Assembly (NCBI GenBank): GCA_035578175.1
Contig: JAQMRL010000005.1
Coordinates: forward strand, 59,377,722-59,441,721
Source: Catonia carolina
Taxonomy: Eukaryota > Arthropoda > Insecta > Hemiptera > Achilidae
DNA: 64,000 nt
Direction: 5' to 3'
Numbering within the stretch: position 1 is the first letter of the stretch; each line of letters opens with the position of its first letter. This document shows, piece after piece, positions 1 to 10,450 of this stretch. The translations under genes were made by a program, and so were the position numbers. The notes beneath the pieces were generated by a model. That model saw only the letters and a program-made list of their open reading frames with translations, did not search any database and was not told the DNA's origin.

Positions 1-5
1 ATCTA

Positions 6-798
6 GTCCAGTCAACCTGTGTCGAAAAATACCCGATAGAGGAAAAAAATAGTATAAAGCTATTTTTTTTTCCATCGATTACTATAGTTTAGACAAGTGT
101 ACTGCCAAAAGTCCCCACCCCTACCCCCTTGCTTCCCCCCCAGCGGCCCCCCAAAGTTACAAATTGCAAGGGTTTCGTAAATCGCGTTTATCTCAAAAAC
201 TAAACAAGGTATTGGAGTAAATTGTTTTTTGTTGTCTTTCTTATTATAACTGCAACATAGCAACTGACGGCCTCGACCTTCTATCACTGACCGCCGTCAC
301 AACTGAGCACTCTACATTGCAGCGGCTGGTTTTGCCATATTACTACAATAAAGTAAGTACTGTTACATATCATTTTTATAGATCTTAAAAAGGACTAAAA
401 GTTTTGTTTGAAACATTTTTGTGTAAAATGTAAGTGTAAATAGTTGTAAACCAAAAAGTAAAATTACGTAATTAAATTTATAATGTTTTAGCAACTTTTT
501 TACGAATAACTACCGAACGGTAAAAGATACGATAAAAAAGATTAGGAAATTAATTGTAGGAAATATCATAAGAAAGACAACAAAAAGAAATTACTCCAAT
601 ACCTTTTTTAGTTTTTGAGATAAACGCGATTTACGAAACCCTTGCAATTTGTAACTTTGGGGGGCCGCTGGGGGGGGGAAGCAAGGGGGGTAGGGGTGGG
701 GACTTTTGGCAGTACACTTGTCTAAACTATAGTAATCGATGGAAAAAAAATTAGCTTTATACTATTTTTTTCCTCTAAAAAACACAGGTTGACTGGAC
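6..798. mobile_element. Foldback DNA element with long inverted arms
   Basis: Two arms of about 230-245 bp (about 6-245 and 567-798) are near-perfect reverse complements around a unique AT-rich centre. The outer ends read GTCCAGTCAACCTGTGT and its complement, and each is bordered by TA (4-5 and 799-800), which fits a Tc1/mariner-type target duplication. The left arm carries about 15 extra bases near its end. Both arms contain a C/G-rich patch. No transposase is visible, so this is a nonautonomous element. The superfamily assignment is inference because only five bases of left flank are in the window. Confidence 0.8.
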
Positions 799-800
799 TA

Positions 801-1390
801 ATCCTCGTCTTCTATTCTTCGCTGTTCTTCAACTGTATTGTCTCGAGGTTCTTTAAGCTACAAGTATCAACTTTTGCAATTTTTCTTAATGAGTTTTCAA
901 AAGTTTAAAATTTTTAAAGTTCGCTATGCATTTAGTTATGAATTTTTAAGTAAGTATTTTAATGGGATTAAATAAATAAATATTTGTGTGGGAATTTGTT
1001 TAACTCAGATATTTTAAAAGGTTATAATGATTTACAGAAAAAATATCATGGATATTTCCTTATAACTAAAATTTTTTTATATTTTAGATTTTAATCTAAA
1101 ATCCTTGGCACATTGAACTAGACTTATTTAATAAATAAACCCATAAAATCAGAATGACATCCATCATACAAAGTTATATGATTAAGCAGAATTTTAGACA
1201 TGTAAAGGTGTCTAAAATTGTTTTGTCTCTGTACAAGAGTACTTCAAGTTCACCACATCTTGACATTACTGTCAGAGCAGGATGACTTTGCATTTCCAAT
1301 TTACATTATATTGTATAAAATGTATTTTTTAAATATTTCAATTTTACTACGATGTTTATAAAATGAATAAATTTTTGTGATATTTTTCTG
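801..1390. other. AT-rich intergenic DNA
   Basis: I see no coding potential, tRNA-like box or clear repeat here. It is AT-rich with scattered stop codons in all frames. Confidence 0.5.
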
Positions 1391-1394
1391 TAGA

Positions 1395-1915
1395 GCATTG
1401 ATTTTAGGTTTTTTACCTAGTATAGTTGTATAACTTATACTTTTGCCCTTAAGTTCATACTAAGGCCGCAATCTTACAAAAACCCCATTTTTACCGATTT
1501 CAATGAGAAAATATGGGAAATCACTAATTGACACTAAACTAAGCGCAGTAAAAATTTTAATGCTTAAAATAAAAGTTGAAGGTTTTTAATTTTTTACAAC
1601 TTTTGATTACATACGTTTTTGCCATAAAATTCATACTATGCCGCAATCTTAAAAAATTACCGCGCGAATACAGCCCCCCCCCACGAATTTCAACAGACAT
1701 GCCGCTTACCCTATCTTGTAAAGCACGAAAAATGCGGTGATTGGATGATTTTTAAAGAAATTGTTGGAGCCGTTTTTGAGAAAATTGCAAAAAAGTGAAA
1801 AATTTAACAAACAAACTACTACTAATTCTGGTTGACTGATTTTGATAAAAAAGTTCGTGTTGGGTCCTCTTACGGTACCTAACTTAAGTTTCAAGTTTCA
1901 AGTTTGAACTTTTAG
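1395..1915 (-). repeat. CTTTCTC element, partial copy
   Basis: Reads as the reverse complement of the middle of the CTTTCTC family (described at 4662-5530). It shares the blocks gccgcaatcttaaaa, acatgccgcttaccctatc and tttttgagaaaat, and ends near the cctaacttaagtttcaag segment. Both family termini are missing, so it is truncated on both sides. It is more diverged than the copies at 44, 47 and 48 kb. Confidence 0.75.
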
Positions 1916-2112
1916 CTTTTCTCCCCTATATTTCATATCACCATACAACGCTGTTTGCTCAACCGATGTTAAAAATTAATTTAAACTTTATACCAACTGA
2001 TTACCTGGGCAGGATGGAAGGCATGTGTTAATTAACTGTTATTGTTATGGTATTTTTCTCAACGTTATGAAAAAAATGAGATATGAAATTTAAAAATTAT
2101 TAGTTCACTAGG

Positions 2113-2215
2113 AACCAACCGGATCTAGTCGTAAAGTAGTCGCCGCAAATCAGTTGTTTAACAGCTAATTTCCGGGAACGACCGTTCCTGGTTCAAATCC
2201 TACTAAAGGTTGTTC
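2113..2215 (+). repeat. tRNA-derived SINE head, relic
   Basis: Contains a B-box-like GGTTCAAATCC preceded about 60 bases upstream by an A-box-like stretch, so it resembles a tRNA-derived pol III promoter. The acceptor arms do not pair, and no poly-A tail or target duplication is evident. A decayed SINE head is more likely than a tRNA gene. Confidence 0.4.
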
Positions 2216-2339
2216 ACTTTTATACAAATTTGAATACTAGACAGGTTACCGGTGTACTTTTATGGTTAGGGTTCAATTAACCATACTGTCTCAGGAATGG
2301 TCGGCCTGAGTCTGTACAAAAATATACCTTATTTGCACG

Positions 2340-4240
2340 TCATACATAGTTATTGTCCTCATCTCATTGGGTCATAGAGTTGCTTACTGTTCTTAAATTA
2401 AACATATTACAAAGTACACACATTAGGAGTTAAAAAATGTTCACTAGAAATTTTCTGTCGACATTTCGTCACGCTATTTTAATAGAATACCATCGGTATT
2501 AACAAATTTCATGTTAAAACGATTCATTTAAATGGATTTCTAAAGATTTTGGTAGTCTTTTATGATCTTGACACAAGAAATAGTTGAGATTGACAAAATG
2601 ATCGTTATGATTATTATTATGTCAGAACAGAAAGAAAAAAGAGAAATCACTACGATTGTCTGTCTGTCTGTCAGTCTGGACAATTCTACTGAAACGCATG
2701 GACGGAAATCAGAAGACAAGTAAAGCTGGAGCAGTGCGATCTAGTCGACTCAATTTGTTCATTGTTTTCCGGTTGGAACATTCCTTTTAGGCTGTCTTTT
2801 CATTTATCTATCATCTCATAACTTAACCTTGCTTGAATAAACCGTTCTGTGGTACTTTTAAAATAAACTAGATTCATAGAAGTACCTACATTAATGGTTT
2901 ATTGTTTTTCCCGGTTTTCCAGATTACACTTAATACTTTATTTTTTGGACGTATACCAACTGTGGTATCTCGTCAAATTCTATTAATAATTCCAGTCCTA
3001 TTCTAACTTCAAAAGTAGTAGTTTGCTAATTCTTAAAGAAGTTTGAACTGAACGGAAGATGGGTCATATTTTTTCAAAGGTACGATTTCAAAAGCAGAAG
3101 CGTTTTTTTACAAAGTTTTTTTTCAAAGTTCATACACTGAAATCCTACGATTCTGAGAAAAAGTCTTCACAGTTTAACCTCTTCAATTTCCAGCAGCGTC
3201 TCTTTTATTACAACCAACAATAAATCTCAAGGACAAACTCTTCCAGTGGCTGGACTAGAACTCAGAGGATGCTTTACTTTTGGTCAGTTTTACGTTAAGT
3301 TCGATAGTCTGAATTCCTGGCCGTTCATTAATCTACCTAGATTTTACCTAGAGCGGACACCAAATAAGCCTACCGGTTTTCTGAAGTGCGCAGAAGTTTT
3401 ATTTTGGTAAAGGTGCGCTCGGTTGCCTCAGCGAGTGGTGGAAGTCAGTGTTATCTAGCTGTGATCAGAACCAAGTCGCTCTCGCAACGATAAATATCAA
3501 CTGACCTGAAAACATAAGTCTGTAATATATTGTATGTGATAGGCGTTAATTGTTGTATATAATTGAGTGTTTTTAACGTCGCTAATAGAATATAATTTAC
3601 ATCGTTCAGCGCCTGCGATTTAGAAGGCAATTCGGTATTAAGACACGAAATCCACCGACTAAATCCGACTGTTCGTGCGGCTACATCGGCAAGCTTATTT
3701 GGCATCCGCTCTACCTAGATATTTAGGAATCAAACTTGGCAAAAGACCAACATGAAAACATCGGTTTCACTAAAATGACAGATATTCACACACAGAACAA
3801 AATGCTTATACGGTTTCATTGGTAAAAATTCTACTCTCCCTTTATCACAGAAATTAAAACTATATCGTAACTTTTTAAAACCGATTTGGATAACATGGTT
3901 CCCACATTCGCTAAACCGAGTAATAAAGCTCGATAACAGGTTAACAATCCTGAGCACTTTGAATACATTGAACTCCCCATGGTAGGCCTATGTACTACGT
4001 AATGAGACTATACACAATGACATACAATTTCCTTACGTATTGTCACAATAAAACAATACTATCTCATTTTTTTACAGAAAATTAAAAACAAATAAAAACG
4101 TACTAATTGGGGTGATTAGTTCGCCGAGCAACCTTCTAAGAAGGCTAAAGAGAGCTTGGAACAGAGATTTATTGTTCCCCTTAAAACTCACTCTGTCACT
4201 GGAGTGGTTTACCTCTTTATTTCGTTCATGCTATTAATTG
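2340..4240. other. Intergenic DNA without recognised features
   Basis: Short open frames occur but none has recognisable domains, splice context or codon bias. Nothing here matches the repeat families seen elsewhere in the window. Confidence 0.4.
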
Positions 4241-4254
4241 TATTTGAGCTTTAG

Positions 4255-4572
4255 TTGTTCAGAGGTATGCTAAAAATACCATGGATGGATAAAGTAACAA
4301 ACGCGGTAGTCTTGCGGAGAATGGAAACAAAAAACCAACTTGTTTACACTATCAAAAAAAGGAAATTGGATTATCTTGGTCACATTATGCGTGGACCAAG
4401 ATTCGGCATACTTCGAATTCAGGGGAAGAGAGATGTGGAAAGAAGGCAAATTTCTTGTTTGAAGAATCTTCGCGACTGGTTTCGTTGTACCTCAGTGGAG
4501 CTGTTGAGAGCTGCGGTGTCCAAGATCCGAATAGCTGTCATGATTGCCAAACCCCAGTCGGAGAGGAGATGA
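4255..4572 (+). pseudogene. LINE reverse transcriptase C-terminal fragment
   Basis: The frame encodes about 105 residues with the pattern M-L-K-I-P-W-x-D-K-V-T-N, then V-L-R-R-M, then L-x-Y-L-G-H-I-M-R-G, and ends with L-K-N-L-R-D-W-F-x-C-T-S. This layout is typical of the region after the reverse transcriptase domain in common insect non-LTR retrotransposons. Only the 3' end is present, as expected for a 5'-truncated LINE insertion. No catalytic RT motif is included. The relic at 18400-19000 covers an adjoining part of the same kind of protein. Confidence 0.75.
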
Positions 4573-4661
4573 AGCTCATCAGCTCATTTGTCATTGTATT
4601 ACAGGCATAACAAAATAATAAGGTTAAAAAAAGACGTATATCATTCTAAAAATAATTTTTT

Positions 4662-5530
4662 ACTTTCTCTTGCCTACATGAATATGTAGGAAGGAAAGAA
4701 TCGTTTTCATGTCAATTTTTCGAAATCGAGTTTTCACCGCATGTACACGTTTTCAGACCCAAAATATCTCAAGTACGGAGAATTATACGAAGTTGAAACT
4801 TAAGACTTAAGTTAGGTACCACTAGAGGACCCGACACAAATATTTTCCTCCAAATCAGTCAGTCGGAAGTAGTAGTTTATTCGTCATTTTTCTCTTATTT
4901 GCGATTTTCGCAAAAACGGCTCCTACAATTTTTTTAAAAATCGCCTCAGTTACTACATTTTTAATGCTCTACAAGATAAGATAAACGCCATGTCTGCTGA
5001 AAATCTTGGGGAGCCTGTTCTCTCGTAGAAAAAAATGATTTTTTTTAAGATTGCGGCCTTAAAATGAATTTTAGGAAAATTAACGTTGTAGAAACTTTTA
5101 AAATATACAACTTTTATTTCAAATATTTCTTTGTATAACGCTTAGTTTAGCGTTAATTAGTGATTTTCTGTTTTTTTTTCGTGATAATCTGTAAAAAAAT
5201 GTAATTTGTAAGATTTCGGCCTTAGTATGCATTTTACGACAAAAATGTGTATAGGCCTAACCAAATTTGTAGGAAATTGAAAGATTTATAACTTTTATTC
5301 TAAGAATTTTTCTCTACAGAACCTAGTTTGGCGTGAAAGAGTAATTTTTCGTATTATTAAGCAAAACTAAGGTTAGTTTTAATTTTGCATCATTCACTCA
5401 TGATTAACATTAGGTTATGTTTTTTGAGGTTAGTAATTTTTGTTTATTTGAAATGTTTTATTACTACATTAGGTTATATTGTTCATTTTTGCATTGGCAA
5501 GATAAAGTTGTGTGAGTGTTTCACACTAGA
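4662..5530 (+). mobile_element. CTTTCTC element, full-length copy
   Basis: Structure in order: terminal ACTTTCTCTTGCC (4662-4674); an imperfect hairpin (CCTACATGAATATGTAGG); a body of about 800 bp; the inverted partner of the first motif, ggcaagataaag, at 5496-5507; a hairpin of the form GTGTGA-loop-TCACAC; and a terminal AGA at 5528-5530. Both sides are bounded by runs of exactly six T (4656-4661 and 5531-5536). Subterminal inverted repeats plus a 3' stem-loop resemble Helentron-associated elements such as Drosophila DINE-1/INE-1. That comparison is inference. No coding sequence is carried. Confidence 0.8.
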
Positions 5531-5539
5531 TTTTTTGGT

Positions 5540-6235
5540 TTCAGGTGGTCATGACTTAAGAAGATCTGTTGAAACGAGTACATAATATATTGTTACACCA
5601 TCATAATATCGTACTTCTTCAATGAACACTATAGATTGATCTCGTGAAAGTAAAACGCTTGACATATTACTTACTGTTCTATACATTTTAAAGACCGATT
5701 CGTTACGGATTTTTTAAGTATAGAGATATTCAGACATCACGTAACTTTAAACTCTTTATAATCGCCTAATAATGTTGGTTTTATAATAGGCGTATACCCA
5801 CAATGTGTGCCTATGGTTGCCATTACAATCGGTCATGTACCTACTCCAATCATCATATGCAAAAAATCATTTCCGCTCTTCTAAGATTTTGCCCTGTTCA
5901 GTGACTACACAATAATATCCGTTCTGGATGGCCTATTCACTTCTATTTTTTAAATTGTATTCTAAATTTTAATATAAATACGTTAAATTATATGATAAAC
6001 TATGTAAACTTTCTCGTTCATATTCCATTTCGTTTTTAAAAAAAAAGTTATCGACACAGCGCAAGGAAACACTGCGCGGAATAGATCTAGAACCTTAAAC
6101 GAGTACTGGAAATATATAAGTAACGAGCTTATTCGTTAAGTAAGGGGTGTTAGGTAATCAAAAAACTGTGTTAACGAGATGTTGCTAATAATTTGTTTTT
6201 TTTATAATCCTTAATGTGTGTACGTTACAATCTGT
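5540..6235. other. AT-rich intergenic DNA
   Basis: I see no gene, RNA-like structure or recognised repeat in this stretch. Confidence 0.4.
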
Positions 6236-6278
6236 TCAATTTAAAACAATAAGCAACCCCCATAACAGGTAGGCATTT

Positions 6279-6690
6279 TGCCCATAACAGGCAGATGGAG
6301 TGTTAAATTAATTTTACTCGATCTGTTGGTTCCAGAAATACAAAAAAATAGTTCTGTTTCTTATCATATAGTCAGCCAATTATGACTGAACATTATGACT
6401 GAAGAGCAGAAGAGGTAGAGGTGTAAAAGACACTAGTCAGAGTTATTATCCTCTGCAAGTAATGAATTTTACTATACAGCCAGACCCTGTGGTGAATAAA
6501 GTGAAGGTGTCATTTGCAGGATGCTGAGTAGATGCTTTTCGGAGGGCCTGGCATACTGATGAGCATACGCTACTATGTACTCAGTGAGGAAGGCAATGGT
6601 AAACCACCTAACTCCTCGCTTTACTCTAAATAAAACCTCTAGAAGTTCAAAGCAGCCTTTCGGCTGTTGATCTAAACAAGAACAATGGTG
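6279..6690 (+). repeat. AAC-tailed retroposon copy
   Basis: Shares long blocks with copies at 16257, 20148, 20289 and 52205: gtggagtgttaaatta at the left, a central cagccagaccctg, then agcctttcggctg and a short A/C-rich tail. There is no open reading frame. The 3' simple-repeat tail, and the 11-bp target duplication on the 52205 copy, indicate a SINE-like retroposon of unknown origin. Confidence 0.7.
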
Positions 6691-6839
6691 TCTTTGTAAT
6701 TATTTGGATATTGTTGCATAAAATTATAATAAATATTTCATAACTTAAATAAGTATTCTTTACTACTTTCATGTCATCTAAAAACGAGTTCGTCCTTTTT
6801 GAAATACTCGGTATAATTTTAGTTATGTAGGCTACACGT

Positions 6840-7410
6840 TTAACATAAAATCTATACTGAGAGCCGAAATATTAAAAAAACTCATTTTTTACCGATGTTG
6901 AAAAGCAAAATACGAAAAATCACTAATTGACAATAAAATAAGCTCTATAGAAAAAAATGCTTGAATAAAGTTTTAGGTTTCTACATTTTGAAAACTTTGA
7001 ATACTTTTCTCCTAAAACGTATTTTAAGGCAGCATTCTTAAAACCTTCTTTTACCAAGAGAGCACAACTGCTACGAATTTCAGCAGACATGCCGCTTACC
7101 CCCATCTTTTAGTGCACACAAAACATAGTAAATAAGGTAATTTAAAAAAAACAATCGTAAGACCCGTTATTAAGAAAATTTCAAAAAGTGAAAAACTACG
7201 AAAAAACAACTACTTTCGGTTGACGTTTATTTCTTTATTTATTTTTTTTGGTTTAACATCCGACTGTTTTGCAATTACTGTTAATTCAGACGGTGAAGGA
7301 TGAAATTAGTTTTTGTAACGTATGAAAATCTGCCACCCCTGAGTGGGATTGACCTATTTTAAGTTTAAGCTTCGTACGATTTTCCAATTTTTAAATATTT
7401 TTGAACAAAA
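6840..7410 (-). repeat. CTTTCTC element, diverged copy interrupted by a SINE fragment
   Basis: Reverse-strand partial copy with the acatgccgcttaccc block near 7088 and the gaaaaactac/ttcggttgac block near 7190-7220. It is interrupted by part of a SINE (about 7235-7345), after which the family sequence (ttaagtttaagcttcgtacgat) resumes. The nesting shows that the SINE arrived later. Confidence 0.65.
7235..7345 (-). repeat. tRNA-SINE 3' body fragment
   Basis: Reads, in reverse orientation, the T-rich tail, then ggtttaacatccgactgtt, then cagacggtgaaggatgaaat and ccctgagtggga. These match the body of the SINE at 26558-26745. The tRNA head with its A and B boxes is missing. Confidence 0.7.
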
Positions 7411-8265
7411 ATTTATAAAATATTTGGGAAAATCGAAAAGTACCCGTATTCCTTCATTGCTTCATACAATATTTTTTAACTGTCAAACTTTAATAAATAA
7501 GATGTTAAATTTAAGCTAAAATGTAAGGCAATCAAATGGCAAAAAATTAGAAAATTAAAAGAAATCGTTTTTATCATTCCGCGTTTACCTGAATTACAAA
7601 GTAATAGATTGATGCACCAGTCTTCTTTATTATACTTGTACATAAGTAAAATTTTAAATAAATCTATAAAAAACTTTATATAATCAGAGTTTTTATATTT
7701 AATTAATAAAAAATATAAAATGAAGAAATAAAAAATGCATAAAAAATTAATAACAAGTAATAATATGTATTATGATAAGGGAAAATATAACTTTCACAGC
7801 TTTAATGGAACCATAATAATACAGGATTTAAATTAACTTACTTATTTTATTGTAGGAATTGCATTAAAAATAGAATAGTGTATGAAACGAAGCTATTATT
7901 GTTATATATTTATTATATACATTTTTATGTATGTAATGTAGTAGCTTATGATATAAAATAACGGCTTTGATATCATATAAAAATGTATTGCATATAAATA
8001 ATACATAAATAGAATGTATTACAAACCTCTATGCACTGTAAAATTATATGAAAACAGAAAGTATTTTTAAATTAAAATTTTATAAAAAAATTCTACTTTC
8101 TCAAGGCGCTATCTATCTTGTAGGGTGAAAACATATCGTGATGGGGTACAATTTTCGGCACCAGAATTTGAACAAATGCATTTAGAAAGGAACACTTAAC
8201 TAGAAAATATAAACGAACATCAAAGTTTAATTCGGAGTAACACAACTCTTTAGCGATAGGATTAA
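7410..8265. other. Very AT-rich intergenic DNA
   Basis: Long A/T runs with no coding frame, tRNA-like box or clear repeat. Confidence 0.4.
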
Positions 8266-8274
8266 AACTTATTC

Positions 8275-8400
8275 CACTCAGGCGCGGCATATTTTCATAC
8301 ATTACAAAAATCATTTCATCTTTCATTGTAGTCAGTTACACCCCAACGTCGTCACTAATGACCGTTGCAGTTGATGCGACGTCAAATAAATTTTTTTTTA
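8275..8400 (+). repeat. SINE tail fragments, chimeric
   Basis: The first half (cactcaggcgcggcatattttc to catttcatctttca) matches the body just downstream of the B box in the SINE at 62215. The second half (cgtcgtcactaatgaccg, gcgacgtcaaataaa) matches the tail of the different SINE at 45679. The tRNA head is missing. It is either a recombinant or two adjacent relics. Confidence 0.55.
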
Positions 8401-9182
8401 AATAACATTATTTGCAATAATTTAAAAAACAATTAACTATAAACAAATATTTTGAATTTACAAATCACAAGTTGAGGCCTCATTACTCTGAGTATCTCTC
8501 ATTATATCAATTATTCATATGTTGAAAGGGAAAATTACTATGTACAAAGATATTTACATTTTCCAATATGGAATACTTTTCACTATAATTTTATGTACAT
8601 TTAAAATCTTTCAGTCAAGTCCAAAACATGGTATCGTTTCAGGCGCCTAATTTCTTCTTCATTGTTTAGAAAATTTATGGCTAATTCGTTTTCCCCCAAG
8701 CTTTCCTTCAAACCTGTTCGATTTTCTGTTGGGGTTTACTCACTTAGGTTCTTCCGTTTACTCCACCGTTGGAAATTTCCTCATTCGTCTTAAAGACGTT
8801 GACCATTTTTCACCTGTACCCTAGGCAGGGGCCCTATAGCTAGGTGCTACCATCCGGAGCCATGATGGACCCAGTATATTTAAATACAAAATACTTTTAA
8901 AAGTATTTTTATAAATGAAATTGTTATAAATGAAATTGCATACATCATATCATGACTGATATTTTAAGTACATTAAGTACTTATAATTTTAAACATAGTT
9001 AACTTAATTGGAATACGACATCCATAAAGTCGTGAACCTTAGCGTGCACCGTGTAGTAGCTGGTTTTGGTTTCTTTACAGTAGGAGCAAACTTAGGACGG
9101 CTGAACTGTAATTGTCTTGATAAATCTGTCAGTATCAACGACTGCAATGCCGAGATCCTGGGCTCCTTAATTACCTGAGTGG
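8400..9182. other. Intergenic DNA
   Basis: I see no supported gene or repeat between the SINE relic and the TTAA-flanked element. Confidence 0.4.
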
Positions 9183-9186
9183 TTAA

Positions 9187-9950
9187 GGGGGTACGGAGGG
9201 TATCTTTCCCATGTTAAATTTGCCATATTGATGACCCATTATTTCAGAAACTACTTAGGATACAGATCTGAAATTTTTACCACATAGTCTGCTCTTGTAG
9301 TTTAGAAGCAAACTTTAACAGAAGCTTTTATCATTCTTCTTTTGTTTACCGTTTATTGATTTGTTTTAAAAAATTTTTACAAAAAAATCGATAAATATTT
9401 TATAATTAGTTACAATGTAAAATAAAAATTAAGCCTTCAAACTCAAAAATCCTGTGTTAAAGTCTGCTTCCAAACTACAAGAGTATGCGGTAAAAATTTC
9501 AGAGCTATATAATAAAAAGAATCTGAGGTAATGGGTAATTTATAAAAAAAACCCTAAAATTTAATAAAGGCCCTAATAAAGTTTTCGGAGAAACGTTGAT
9601 AAAGTTTAATTATTCCATAAAATACCTGTTTAGTGCATCCTGTTAGTCAACTGCGCAAACTACAACAACTTAAACGAAAACAAACTAATGTATACTATAT
9701 TAAGTAGTTGGCTGAAAATATGAATATTATTGACAGATTGTGTTTCCTATCTTGTAAAGGAATCATGTTCTCGGGTAAAATTTCAAGCATAAAACGTGTG
9801 ACATGCTTGACTAAAACTTGAATAACTTTTTTTTCTATATTACAGAAAGTGATGGGAGTAGTCTTAAATTAATTGTAAAATGTAAGGAAAAAGAAAAAAG
9901 CAATGAAAGAAAAATCCAAAATTTTCTAAAAATTCACATTCCGAACCCCC
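9187..9950. mobile_element. TTAA-flanked MITE with terminal inverted repeats
   Basis: Bounded by TTAA at 9183-9186 and 9951-9954. The termini are inverted repeats (GGGGGTACGGAG on the left, GGGGGTTCGGAAT as the complement of the right end). A second, longer imperfect inverted repeat lies inside (about 9210-9345 against 9440-9560, both with tctgaaatttttacc and ttgtagttt). No transposase is seen. A TTAA target duplication is diagnostic of piggyBac-type elements, so this is probably a nonautonomous piggyBac-like MITE. Confidence 0.7.
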
Positions 9951-10354
9951 TTAATGCAAACAAAAAACAAATCACCCTCTTGGAAAAGGATCGGTTAATG
10001 GAAATATCGGTTAAGGAGAGGTAAATTATTAAAAATTAATTTAGAATATTTAACACTGTTTATATTCCAAGTCAACTCATAAATTTTTCTGGTAAATATT
10101 TTACACTTTCAAAACAAAATATAAATTCACATAAATACAATATAAGTAGGTAACATTTTGGGGGAAATTTCAAATTTTTTATGATAACAATACGTTTGCA
10201 TTTTATATCACATATAAAACACTAGAAAGTAATAAAATATTACTTTATATGATAAACAGTAAGAGTTAAAAGATTTAGAAAGCAAAAGGAAGTAAGAAGG
10301 ATAGAAGTAGAAGAATCATTAGGTAGGGAGAGAAGCAATGGTAAGACGGGGGAT

Positions 10355-10372
10355 ATGGTTATATAGTTAGGT
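10355..10372 (+). promoter_or_regulatory. Possible TATA-type core promoter
   Basis: A ggttatatagttagg stretch lies about 85-95 bases before the start codon of the secreted protein gene. It is a weak call because AT-rich DNA produces such strings often. It would imply a short 5' untranslated leader with no intron. Confidence 0.2.
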
Positions 10373-10450
10373 TGAATACAATAGTTAACGATTAGTTTAT
10401 GTTAGTTGTTTTTAAAATAAAGAGTAAATCTTTAAGAAAAAAATTTAATA

